DNA of 5,429 nt from Prevotella sp. (GCA_031260865.1 JAISKQ010000230.1:1-5429); one strand, 5' to 3'; positions 1 through 5,429 are shown, counted from the stretch's first letter. Program-made: numbers and translations. Notes: generated by a model from the sequence alone, not told the origin.

Positions 1-41
1 CCCATTGCGGGTCGTCCTATGAAGTGGGCGTTAAAGCGTTT

Positions 42-78
42 TTGCTTCCTTTTGCGGCTTTGGGCAAAAGGAAGGCAA
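42..78. repeat. Long stem-loop, 11-bp perfect core
   Basis: CTTCCTTTTGC at 45-55 is the exact reverse complement of 64-74, with an 8-base loop (56-63). Bulging out G75 lets 42-44 pair with 76-78, giving about 14 pairs. No T-tract follows on either strand, so it does not look like a standard terminator. It could be a repeat-family member or a structured RNA at the end of a transcript entering from the left. Function unknown. Confidence 0.6.
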
Positions 79-93
79 GCAATCTGTGATTGC
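79..93. repeat. Short perfect hairpin GCAATC-TGT-GATTGC
   Basis: GCAATC (79-84) and GATTGC (88-93) are perfect reverse complements around a three-base loop. It directly abuts the stem-loop at 42-78, making a tandem two-hairpin element. Its arm and loop sizes (6 + 3 + 6) equal those of the hairpin at 239-253, although the sequence differs. Confidence 0.5.
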
Positions 94-130
94 GCGCAGG
101 AAAAATAGCCGACAAAAAAATTAAAATTTT

Positions 131-149
131 GAGTTTACAAGAGTTCTAG
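131..149 (+). repeat. Left outer inverted repeat
   Basis: The stretch 132-148 matches the reverse complement of 590-606 at 16 of 17 positions. The pair brackets both 50-base direct repeats almost completely and the whole hairpin cluster, so it could be the end of a MITE-like element. The motif is AT-rich and related words (GAACTCT, AGTAAACT) recur at 591-630, so it may instead be local repetitive filler. Confidence 0.4.
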
Positions 150-181
150 CAAGCTAATAAACGAAAAAAATGATGAATTAG

Positions 182-231
182 GAATGGCGCAAAGCGAAGA
201 AGATTGAAAACTGTTACTTTTGTCACTTTTT
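182..231 (+). repeat. 50-base perfect direct repeat, copy 1
   Basis: All 50 bases are identical to 541-590, in the same orientation. It starts GAATGGCGCAAAGCG and ends in the AAAACTGTTACTTTTGTCAC word plus Ts. The last part can form a weak GTTAC-TTTT-GTCAC hairpin with one mismatch, followed on the plus strand by eight Ts (227-234), as in a poor terminator. It immediately precedes hairpin module A. Confidence 0.9.
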
Positions 232-238
232 TTTGCGA

Positions 239-363
239 TGTCCCGCAGGGACAAAATGTGCATAACCGTAGGTGTAGCCGGCCATGCCGACAGGCAGGCA
301 GGGCGCAACCTACGGAGCAGAGGTATAGTAACAAACCTTAGTCCCGCAGGGGACGGCATTATC
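239..363 (+). repeat. REP/BIME-like module A (three hairpins)
   Basis: Three inverted repeats in order: TGTCCC-GCA-GGGACA (239-253); CCGTAGGT (266-273) with ACCTACGG (308-315); and GTCCC-GCAG-GGGAC (341-354), then ATTATC at 358-363. Spacers are 12 and 25 bases. Module B (397-497) holds the same parts in opposite orientation with 13- and 24-base spacers. The 19-mer GCATAACCGTAGGTGTAGC (260-278) is identical to the reverse complement of 459-477. The central hairpin loop is 34 bases here against 13 in module B, so stems are kept while loops vary. Such layouts are typical of bacterial REP/BIME elements; no transposase is in the window. Confidence 0.75.
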
Positions 364-396
364 AAACAATAATAACAGATGAGCGCGATAGGAATA

Positions 397-497
397 GATA
401 ATCTCGTCCCTGCGGGACTTAGAACGAAGACGCGGACTTATGCCGTAGGTTTCGCTGCGCTACACCTACGGTTATGCAGTTGTCGTCCTTGCAGGAC
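397..497 (-). repeat. REP/BIME-like module B, inverted copy of A
   Basis: Read on the plus strand: GATAAT (397-402), GTCCC-TGC-GGGAC (406-418), CCGTAGGT/ACCTACGG (443-450 and 464-471), and GTCCT-TGC-AGGAC (485-497). This is module A in reverse order and orientation. The last hairpin carries a paired change relative to GTCCC/GGGAC that keeps the stem intact. The central loop contains a small CGC-T-GCG palindrome (453-459). Modules A and B are separated by 33 bases, with the symmetry axis near 380. Confidence 0.75.
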
Positions 498-540
498 TTT
501 TTTACTATCGCTCACGCAGGTGTAAAGAATTAAGAATGAT

Positions 541-590
541 GAATGGCGCAAAGCGAAGAAGATTGAAAACTGTTACTTTTGTCACTTTTT
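541..590 (+). repeat. 50-base perfect direct repeat, copy 2
   Basis: Identical to 182-231 over 50 bases, in direct orientation, 309 bases downstream of the end of copy 1. The bases on either side differ (G at 181, T at 540; T at 232, A at 591), so the repeat has sharp ends. The two copies frame the inverted pair of hairpin modules. Confidence 0.9.
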
Positions 591-607
591 AGAACTCTAG
601 TAAACTT
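589..607 (-). repeat. Right outer inverted repeat
   Basis: Positions 590-606 match the reverse complement of 132-148 with a single mismatch (at 599). It overlaps the last base of direct repeat copy 2 and is followed at 607-630 by a partial, diverged re-run of the same words. Confidence 0.4.
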
Positions 608-630
608 GAACTCTTGAAATATAGTAAACT

Positions 631-657
631 AAAAAACTGTTACTTTTGTCACCTTTT
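631..657 (-). terminator. Weak candidate terminator of the permease gene
   Basis: On the minus strand, GTGAC-AAAA-GTAAC (652 down to 639, four pairs and one mismatch) is followed after two bases by six Ts (636-631). Flanking A and T runs (657-654 and 636-633) could add pairs. Position after the permease stop is right, but the stem is weak and made of the dispersed 20-mer. This may be incidental. Confidence 0.3.
633..652 (+). repeat. Third copy of AAAACTGTTACTTTTGTCAC
   Basis: This 20-mer is identical to 207-226 and 566-585, the ends of the two 50-base repeats. Here it stands alone without the GAATGGCGC part, 21 bases past the permease stop codon. The shared 20-mer is therefore the most repeated unit of the region. 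Confidence 0.85.
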
Positions 658-673
658 ATAAATATTACATCTG

Positions 674-2125
674 TTATTTATTATTCAACTTGCTGTGTTT
701 CAGTCCGTAAGTAAAGTAGATGATAAAGCCTAATACCGTCCAGCCTATCATCCGTACCCAGGTGCTCCAAGGCAATGAAACCATTTGCAGGATACAGATT
801 GCCGCGCCCAACAGCGGTATGACCGGAACGAACGGCGTCCTGAAAGGGCGGTTGAGGTTTGGTTGTGTCTTACGCAGTACGACTATTGATATACAGACGA
901 TTGTGAATGCCGCCAAAGTACCTATCGAAACCAGCTCGCTCAACACATGCAGCGGAAACAGTCCGGCTATCAACCCGGTCACGATGCTGGCGAAGATAGT
1001 GGCGTTGTGGGGTACGCCATGCTTTTGATGGACTTTCGAGAACACTTTAGGGAGCAATCCGTCTTTGGATATGGCATAGTAGACGCGCGATTGTCCCAGC
1101 ATCATCACTAATATTACCGAACTAAGCCCCGCTATAGCGCCCAACTTGATAAACGGGCTTAGCCACGACAAGCCTTCTCCCGTGCGGTCTATGGCGAGCG
1201 CGATCGGCGCGTCCACGTTCAGCTCTTTATAATTGACTATCCCCGTCAATACCGTTGTCACGGCGATATAGAGCAAAGCGCATATCAAGAGCGAAACCAG
1301 GATACCTTTCGGCATATCCTTTTGAGGATTACGGGCTTCGCCGGCGGCAGTGGACAGGGCGTCGAATCCCAGATAAGCGTAGAACACGACGGCAGCCCCC
1401 CTGAAAATCCCCGTCCAGCCGTAGTTGCCGTATCCTCCCGTGTTTTCGGGGATGTACGGAACCCAGTTGCTCGTGTCTATGTATGATAATCCGAAGCCTA
1501 TAAACAGCAGGATAACACCTACTTTGATGACGACAATAACATTATTGACCAAGGCGGATTGCCTGATTCCTCCTATCAGGAACGCCGATACGACGGACAC
1601 GATGAATACGGCGGGGAAGTTGATAATACTCCCCGACCACACCCAACTTCCGTCTTTGAGGTGGTCGAAGGTAGCTCCGGCTATCTGATGCGGGAAGGCT
1701 ATATTCCATTCGTTCAGCAGGCTGAGCATGTAGCCCGACCATCCCACAGCCACGCTGGAGCACGCGAAGAGGTATTCAAGAATCAGTATCCACCCCACAA
1801 ACCACGCCAAGGCTTCGCCCATTGTCGTATAGCTATACGAATATACCCCGCCGGAGACAGGTATCATGGCGGCGAATTCCGCGTAACACAAGCCCGCCAT
1901 CACACAGCCGATGGCCGAAATGACGAACGAAATAGTCAATGCCGGACCGGCGTACATGGCGGCCGCCTGTCCTGTGATGACAAAGATACCTGTGCCCACA
2001 ATAGCCCCTATGCCCAATGTGACCAGGTTGGCAGCCGAAAGGTTTCTCTTCAGCCCACCTTTCGATTCGGAAGATTCGTTGAGTATTGCCGCGATATCTT
2101 TTTTCTTGAATAGCCTGTCTATCAT
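674..2125 (-). CDS. APC-superfamily amino acid permease (CAT/YfnA type)
   Basis: A 483-residue inner-membrane transporter, full length for the family, expected to import amino acids by proton-coupled symport; the substrate cannot be read from sequence. A charged N-terminal tail (LFKKKDIAAIL) precedes TM1 at about 33-52, which carries the APC signature GIGAIVGTGIF (38-48). Other visible features are SGGVYSYSYTTMGE (91-104) leading into TM3, FYAYLGFDALSTAAGEARNP (248-267) in and after TM6, and the loop GQSRVYYAISKDGLLPKVF (344-362) between TM8 and TM9. About twelve hydrophobic segments are visible, the last near 455-474. The start at 2125 follows an A-rich leader with no Shine-Dalgarno sequence, usual in Bacteroidetes. 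The GH13 terminator separates it from the upstream gene, so it is probably its own unit. It is GC-richer than the GH13 gene. Family call is firm; cationic or broad amino acid specificity is inference. Confidence 0.93.
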   Translation of the reverse strand: MIDRLFKKKDIAAILNESSESKGGLKRNLSAANLVTLGIGAIVGTGIFVITGQAAAMYAGPALTISFVISAIGCVMAGLCYAEFAAMIPVSGGVYSYSYTTMGEALAWFVGWILILEYLFACSSVAVGWSGYMLSLLNEWNIAFPHQIAGATFDHLKDGSWVWSGSIINFPAVFIVSVVSAFLIGGIRQSALVNNVIVVIKVGVILLFIGFGLSYIDTSNWVPYIPENTGGYGNYGWTGIFRGAAVVFYAYLGFDALSTAAGEARNPQKDMPKGILVSLLICALLYIAVTTVLTGIVNYKELNVDAPIALAIDRTGEGLSWLSPFIKLGAIAGLSSVILVMMLGQSRVYYAISKDGLLPKVFSKVHQKHGVPHNATIFASIVTGLIAGLFPLHVLSELVSIGTLAAFTIVCISIVVLRKTQPNLNRPFRTPFVPVIPLLGAAICILQMVSLPWSTWVRMIGWTVLGFIIYFTYGLKHSKLNNK

Positions 2126-2203
2126 AATCGTATTTTTGTGTAAAAGTAAGGAAAAGGAGCTGAATATCTTGTATTTGGTTTCTTTTTAGGAGAAAAAGGA
2201 ACT

Positions 2204-2246
2204 AAAAAAATAATAACCTTTGACCGCGCATGGGCAAAGGTTATTA
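2204..2246 (-). terminator. Intrinsic terminator of the GH13 gene
   Basis: A perfect 12-bp stem joins 2211-2222 and 2235-2246 (AATAACCTTTG core) around a 12-base loop. On the minus strand it is followed directly by seven Ts (2210-2204). It starts 32 bases past the GH13 stop codon and lies upstream of the permease, so it should insulate the two genes. Confidence 0.88.
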
Positions 2247-2278
2247 ACAAACTCAAGTATCATGTGTAGAAAGTTATA

Positions 2279-4183
2279 TTATTTACTCATATATAATCTG
2301 TATTCACCCGGTTTCAGCTTAATATCCTGTGTGGTAGCCGAAAGATCTAATTTTTCATTCGAAAAATAATCTTCCCATTTGCCCGCTTTTCCAAAATCAA
2401 CATGCTGAGTTAGTTCCACGACATCAAAGTTAGCTATTGCGCATACATAGCCGCTTGTTGATTTAAGCAATATTTGCTTGAACTGGTTCTTCACATCCGC
2501 GGTATAATTATCGGTGGAAAAAGCGGCATTGGTATAACGAAGCTTGTTCATTTTCGCATATACATCGTATAGGGCTTTCCTTGCAGGCACTTCATAATAA
2601 TCCCATCGGATGGGTTTCTTATCCAAGCGTCCGGCGCCATTACCTTCCAAAGGAAAGTCGTAGCCTAATTCTCCAAATTGCCATATCATTTTAGGACCGG
2701 GGAATGCCATTAATATAACGGCTGCGGCTTCCGTCCGTTCCAATCCTGTCGCCAGATTTTGCACATTATAACTTCCGTTGGCTTTGCCATACGAATTGTT
2801 CTTAAACATAATGCGTTCCTCGTCGTGGCTTTCCATATAGGCTACCAAGTTTGGTTTCGACCAGCCTCTTTCTTTATACGAAGCCCATGAAACATCTCCT
2901 TTTGGACCGTAACCGCCGGCTTCAGCGCCCCAACCCATTGTGGCTTCATTGAAATTACCGTTCATATTACCCCATAGCTTGATGCCATAGGCGGCTAATT
3001 CTTTTTCTTCATTATCAACAGCTAAATGTTCGCAGATGAATATCGCGTTGGCATTCCTCTTTTTAACCTCGTCGTAAATACGTTTTAAATTATTTATGCG
3101 CGCCGCGTCATACGGACTGCCCCAACTGTCAGCTCCTGTCGCCGGGTAAGGCGTGTTTGAAAAACCCTTTGTGAAGTCGAAACGGAAACCGTCTATTTTA
3201 TATTCCTTCATCCAATAGGAACAAACGCTGTCAACAAAAGCCTTCGTATATTTACTTTCGTGGTTGAAGTCATATCCCCATTGCGCGTCAGGGTTAGCGA
3301 AGTTCGATTTCTGATTATACCAAGGATTGTCCGCCGTTGGATTGTTGTCCGCTCCCTGATACATCCGTACCATCGGGCTTTGTCCGTAGCTGTGGTTCAA
3401 TACCAAATCCATAATGACAGCTATTCCATTTGTATGACAGGCGTCAACGAATGTTTTGTAATCGTTTGATGTTCCATAAGCCTTATCCGGAGCAAAATAA
3501 AATGACGGGTTATATCCCCAACTATCATTTCCCTCAAATTCGTTGAACGGCATCAGCTCAATGGCATTTATGCCTAAATCTTTCAGATAATCAATCTTTT
3601 CCTGAACGCCTTTTATGCTTCTCTGTTCAGTGAAATCACGAATAAGAATCTCATAGATAACCATATTGTCTGGCTTTTCCACTTTGAAATTCGATACTTT
3701 CCATGAATAAGAAGCCGGTGCGGTATTTACCACCATGGCAATCTCGGTTGTTTTACCGGTTGGATATTTTATAAGGTTGGGGTATATCGTACTTGATATA
3801 CCATTATCATTTGAAGGGTCGGATACTTTATTCGTATAAGGATCAGCTATTCTTATTGTGTTATCTATCAAATATTGGCATACATACTCTTTTCCTTTTT
3901 CTAAATTCCCTATTTTTATCCAGAAACGATCTCCGTCTTTCTTCATTTTATAACTGTCGGAAACCTGCCAATTATTAAAATCACCGATGAGATACACCGA
4001 TTCTTTCTTGGGCGCAAATAATACAAAGCCTAACGAATCGTCGCTGATAATGTTTATTCCATCGCGTAATTGCGCCGGTACTGTTTCCTGTCCGGGTGGT
4101 ATATAGGGTATAGGATCGTCATCATCGCTACAAGCTAAGACTATAAGGAATAGAAATGGTAGAAATAATTTCAAATACTTCAT
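2279..4183 (-). CDS. GH13 alpha-amylase-family surface lipoprotein
   Basis: A 634-residue glycoside hydrolase expected to cleave alpha-glucosidic bonds in starch- or glycogen-like glucans. The start at 4183 opens a lipoprotein signal: hydrophobic stretch, then VLAC with Cys18 as lipidation site, followed by SDDDD, which fits the Bacteroidetes export signal for outer-surface display. Residues about 48-125 (FVLFAPKKESVYLIGDFNNW) look like a CBM48/isoamylase N-terminal beta domain. The catalytic barrel begins near 174 (MVIYEILIRDF). All GH13 signatures are present: region I DLVLNH (259-264), region II GFRFDF with nucleophile Asp336, region III ICEHL with acid/base Glu385, and region IV ESHDEE with Asp454. 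A C-terminal beta domain ends GEYRLYMSK. The enzyme should therefore be active. The gene has its own promoter region (4184-4420) and terminator. Exact activity (alpha-amylase, neopullulanase or other) is not decidable here; it is not assigned as SusG. Confidence 0.94.
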   Translation of the reverse strand: MKYLKLFLPFLFLIVLACSDDDDPIPYIPPGQETVPAQLRDGINIISDDSLGFVLFAPKKESVYLIGDFNNWQVSDSYKMKKDGDRFWIKIGNLEKGKEYVCQYLIDNTIRIADPYTNKVSDPSNDNGISSTIYPNLIKYPTGKTTEIAMVVNTAPASYSWKVSNFKVEKPDNMVIYEILIRDFTEQRSIKGVQEKIDYLKDLGINAIELMPFNEFEGNDSWGYNPSFYFAPDKAYGTSNDYKTFVDACHTNGIAVIMDLVLNHSYGQSPMVRMYQGADNNPTADNPWYNQKSNFANPDAQWGYDFNHESKYTKAFVDSVCSYWMKEYKIDGFRFDFTKGFSNTPYPATGADSWGSPYDAARINNLKRIYDEVKKRNANAIFICEHLAVDNEEKELAAYGIKLWGNMNGNFNEATMGWGAEAGGYGPKGDVSWASYKERGWSKPNLVAYMESHDEERIMFKNNSYGKANGSYNVQNLATGLERTEAAAVILMAFPGPKMIWQFGELGYDFPLEGNGAGRLDKKPIRWDYYEVPARKALYDVYAKMNKLRYTNAAFSTDNYTADVKNQFKQILLKSTSGYVCAIANFDVVELTQHVDFGKAGKWEDYFSNEKLDLSATTQDIKLKPGEYRLYMSK

Positions 4184-4200
4184 GGTATTTTTATATTAGA

Positions 4201-4220
4201 TTGAATCAGCAATGATTCAA
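4201..4220. promoter_or_regulatory. Perfect 20-base palindrome in GH13 leader
   Basis: TTGAATCAGCAATGATTCAA has 8-bp perfect arms around a 4-base loop. It ends 17 bases before the GH13 start codon and begins right where transcription should start if the -7 box at 4224-4231 is used. It could be a repressor operator over the start site, or a stem-loop at the very 5' end of the mRNA that affects stability or translation. Confidence 0.6.
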
Positions 4221-4223
4221 CAG

Positions 4224-4231
4224 CAAAACTA
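4224..4231 (-). promoter_or_regulatory. Bacteroidetes -7 promoter box TAGTTTTG
   Basis: On the minus strand it matches the Bacteroides consensus TAnnTTTG at every fixed position, and it is the only match in the 237 bases upstream of GH13. It predicts a start near 4217-4220 and a leader of about 35 bases. No clear TTTG -33 element is seen 19-21 bases upstream, which would fit a promoter that needs an activator. Confidence 0.55.
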
Positions 4232-4285
4232 TGCTATTTAATTAAACCATTTCTATTTACCGTTTATTATCTAAAGAAAAAAGAC

Positions 4286-4299
4286 TGCAAACGATTGCA
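4286..4299. promoter_or_regulatory. LacI-family-like operator TGCAAACGATTGCA
   Basis: The site fits the general LacI/GalR-type (cre-like) pattern TGnAAnCGnTnnCA at all fixed positions. It has the central CG and is symmetric at 12 of 14 bases. It lies about 100 bases upstream of the GH13 start codon and 55 upstream of the -7 box, between the GH125 terminator and the GH13 promoter. A LacI-family regulator of alpha-glucan genes is a plausible binder, but none is encoded in the window. Confidence 0.5.
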
Positions 4300-4423
4300 A
4301 GATACAACCCAATTTATTATCTTGTTTATCCTATTTTAATACTGAGGCGAAACTCTTTTTCTCCTTTGGAGGAGCTGTGGAAAGGCATTTTATTGTTTAC
4401 ATATTTACGGTGTTCTCGTTAAC

Positions 4424-4450
4424 AAAAAGCCCCTCGGATTGAGGGGCTTT
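4424..4450 (-). terminator. Intrinsic terminator of the GH125 gene
   Basis: A perfect 10-bp stem joins AAAGCCCCTC (4426-4435) and GAGGGGCTTT (4441-4450) around a 5-base loop. On the minus strand the stem runs into five Ts (4428-4424). It starts five bases past the GH125 stop codon, the cleanest terminator in the window. Confidence 0.92.
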
Positions 4451-4455
4451 CATTA

Positions 4456-5429
4456 TTATTCTATGTCATTCAGCAGATCTAATTTATTCTCATTTACTAA
4501 TTTGAGAATCAGCTCGCCAAACAGTGTGTTCTGCCATGCAAACCATTTACGGGTAAAATTATCGGGGTTGTTTTTATTGAACGATTCATGGATAAAGCCT
4601 GTATCCGCGTCGGTTTCCAGCAACATCTTTATACAAGTCTGAATCTCTTTGTCATCCTGACTGGTAAAAGCTTTCATCATAATGCTCATCGGCCATATCA
4701 TATCATATCCGATATGCGGACCGCCAATGCCTTCACCTGCCGTACCTTTGAAGAAATACGGGTTGTCTTCGCTCCATACATAATCGCGGGTATTTTGATA
4801 GATAGGGTCATTTATATCCACATCGCCAAGATAAGGCATTGCCAGCAAGCTGGGAACGTTCGCGTCGTCCATCAAGAAGTGATTGCCGAACCCATCCACT
4901 TCAAAAGCGTAAATTTGCCCATATTTCGGGTGATTGTAAACGGCATGTTCCTTCAAGGCTGTTTCTACTTCCTGAGCCAAATCGGTGCACTCTTTAGCCA
5001 AAGCATGATTATGGTTTACCTCCGTCAATATTATTGCCGCTTTCCGGAGGGATGAAACAGCAAAGAAGTTTGATGGCACAAGGAATTGTAGGGTAGTAGC
5101 GTCATCGGACGGACGGAAAGAAGACGCGATCAGCCCTACCGGTTTGACAGGAGCGCCCAATCCGCCATTGTTAAGCGTATCTAAAGCCCTGTCGGTCACA
5201 CGGAGAAATTTATATGAACCAACGCCTTCTTTACGTTGCTGTTCCTTGAAGGTTTGCACTATCAATTGGATCGCCTGCAACCATTCGTCTCCGAAAACGC
5301 TGGCGTCGCCTGTCGTTACCCAGTACTGGTAAGCCAAACGGAGAGGATAACAAAGAGAATCTATTTCCCACTTACGTTCATGTAATTCGAGTTTCATCGC
5401 CGTGCCATCCTTCATCCATTGGTGATCAG
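4456..5429 (-). CDS. GH125 exo-alpha-1,6-mannosidase, C-terminal part
   Basis: The last 323 residues of a GH125 (DUF1237) enzyme, a metal-independent inverting exo-alpha-1,6-mannosidase that trims mannose from N-glycan or mannan fragments. The frame stays open to the right edge (DHQW before the Met at 5415), so that Met is internal and the true start and any signal peptide lie outside. Family members run roughly 430-490 residues, so about two thirds is present. Characteristic stretches, counted from that Met, are HERKWEIDSLCYP (12-24), FKEQQRKEG (56-64), PVKPVGLIASSFRPSDDATT (89-108), FEVDGFGNHFLMDDANVPSL (171-190), GEGIGGPHIGYDM (227-239) and IHESFN (275-280). Asp104 and Glu277 are 173 residues apart, the same spacing as the catalytic pair I recall for Clostridium perfringens GH125 (Asp220/Glu393), so both are probably the catalytic residues. 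The stop is followed at once by a strong terminator, making this the last gene of its unit. Confidence 0.93.
   Translation of the reverse strand, partial: DHQWMKDGTAMKLELHERKWEIDSLCYPLRLAYQYWVTTGDASVFGDEWLQAIQLIVQTFKEQQRKEGVGSYKFLRVTDRALDTLNNGGLGAPVKPVGLIASSFRPSDDATTLQFLVPSNFFAVSSLRKAAIILTEVNHNHALAKECTDLAQEVETALKEHAVYNHPKYGQIYAFEVDGFGNHFLMDDANVPSLLAMPYLGDVDINDPIYQNTRDYVWSEDNPYFFKGTAGEGIGGPHIGYDMIWPMSIMMKAFTSQDDKEIQTCIKMLLETDADTGFIHESFNKNNPDNFTRKWFAWQNTLFGELILKLVNENKLDLLNDIE

Larger units (their letters stand above)
1..673. other. Gene-free repeat-rich intergenic region
   Basis: No frame here reads like a protein. The longest open frames (minus strand, about 135-365) are made almost wholly of the repeats listed below and translate to low-complexity Arg/Leu/Ser-rich strings. 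Two plus-strand frames are open from the left edge, to stops near 84-90 and 106-108, but they cross a hairpin and cannot be assigned. The region lies downstream of the permease gene and holds at least nine inverted repeats plus a long direct repeat. What lies left of position 1 is unknown. Confidence 0.75.

Noticed and set aside
42..93. Group II intron domain V or retron RNA
   Set aside because: The hairpins lack the domain V AGC triad and GAAA-type tetraloop, and no reverse transcriptase gene is present.
1..108. Plus-strand frame open from the left edge (possible gene end)
   Set aside because: Two different frames are open here, both cross a long stem-loop, and neither translation is recognisable; not enough to call a partial gene.
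135..365. Two overlapping minus-strand open frames (76 and 62 residues)
   Set aside because: They lie almost entirely in the repeat and hairpin DNA, have low-complexity translations, no leader signal and no recognisable domain.
239..497. CRISPR array
   Set aside because: The repeats are hairpins in mixed orientation with unequal spacing and different spacers lengths, not regularly spaced direct repeats.
1559..2113. 184-residue plus-strand open frame, and a shorter one at 1911-2189
   Set aside because: They lie opposite the well-supported permease gene; the open frame follows from its higher GC content and the translation matches no family I know.
2141..2148. Possible -7 promoter box TACTTTTA for the permease (minus strand)
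   Set aside because: It misses the final G of TAnnTTTG, has no -33 partner, and would leave a leader of only about ten bases.
4361..4371. Small inverted repeat CTCC-TTT-GGAG between the two hydrolase genes
   Set aside because: Only four pairs, no T-tract, and it follows a far stronger terminator; likely chance.
4588..5055. 155-residue plus-strand open frame
   Set aside because: It is antisense to strongly conserved GH125 sequence and shows no independent coding signs.

Overview
The window looks like chromosomal DNA from a Bacteroidales bacterium (Bacteroides, Parabacteroides or Dysgonomonas-like; the genus cannot be fixed from sequence alone). The evidence is a surface-type lipoprotein with a CSDDDD export signal, a GH125 mannosidase of the kind common in this order, AT-rich leaders without Shine-Dalgarno sequences, and a Bacteroidetes-type TAnnTTTG promoter box. 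All three real genes lie on the minus strand, so transcription runs from high to low coordinates.

Right part (4456-5429): the C-terminal two thirds of a GH125 exo-alpha-1,6-mannosidase whose start lies beyond the right edge. It ends in a strong intrinsic terminator at 4424-4450. Next, 4184-4423 is a regulatory stretch. It holds a LacI-family-like operator (4286-4299), a perfect TAnnTTTG -7 box (4224-4231) and a perfect 20-base palindrome (4201-4220) at the predicted transcript start. These serve the next gene, a complete GH13 alpha-amylase-family lipoprotein (2279-4183) predicted to sit on the outer cell surface. It has its own strong terminator (2204-2246). Together the two hydrolases look like the end of a glycan-use locus, but they attack different bonds (alpha-mannosidic and alpha-glucosidic) and appear to be separate transcription units.

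Middle (674-2125): a complete APC-superfamily amino acid permease, GC-richer than its neighbours and with no obvious link to the sugar genes.

Left part (1-673): no convincing gene. It is a dense array of repeats: two hairpins at 42-93; a 50-base perfect direct repeat (182-231 and 541-590) with a third partial copy (633-652) beside the permease stop; and, between the two 50-base copies, a head-to-head pair of three-hairpin modules (239-363 and 397-497). One hairpin pair shows a compensatory base change. This REP/BIME-like or MITE-like structure is the most unusual content of the window. No mobile-element protein, CRISPR array, tRNA or rRNA was seen.
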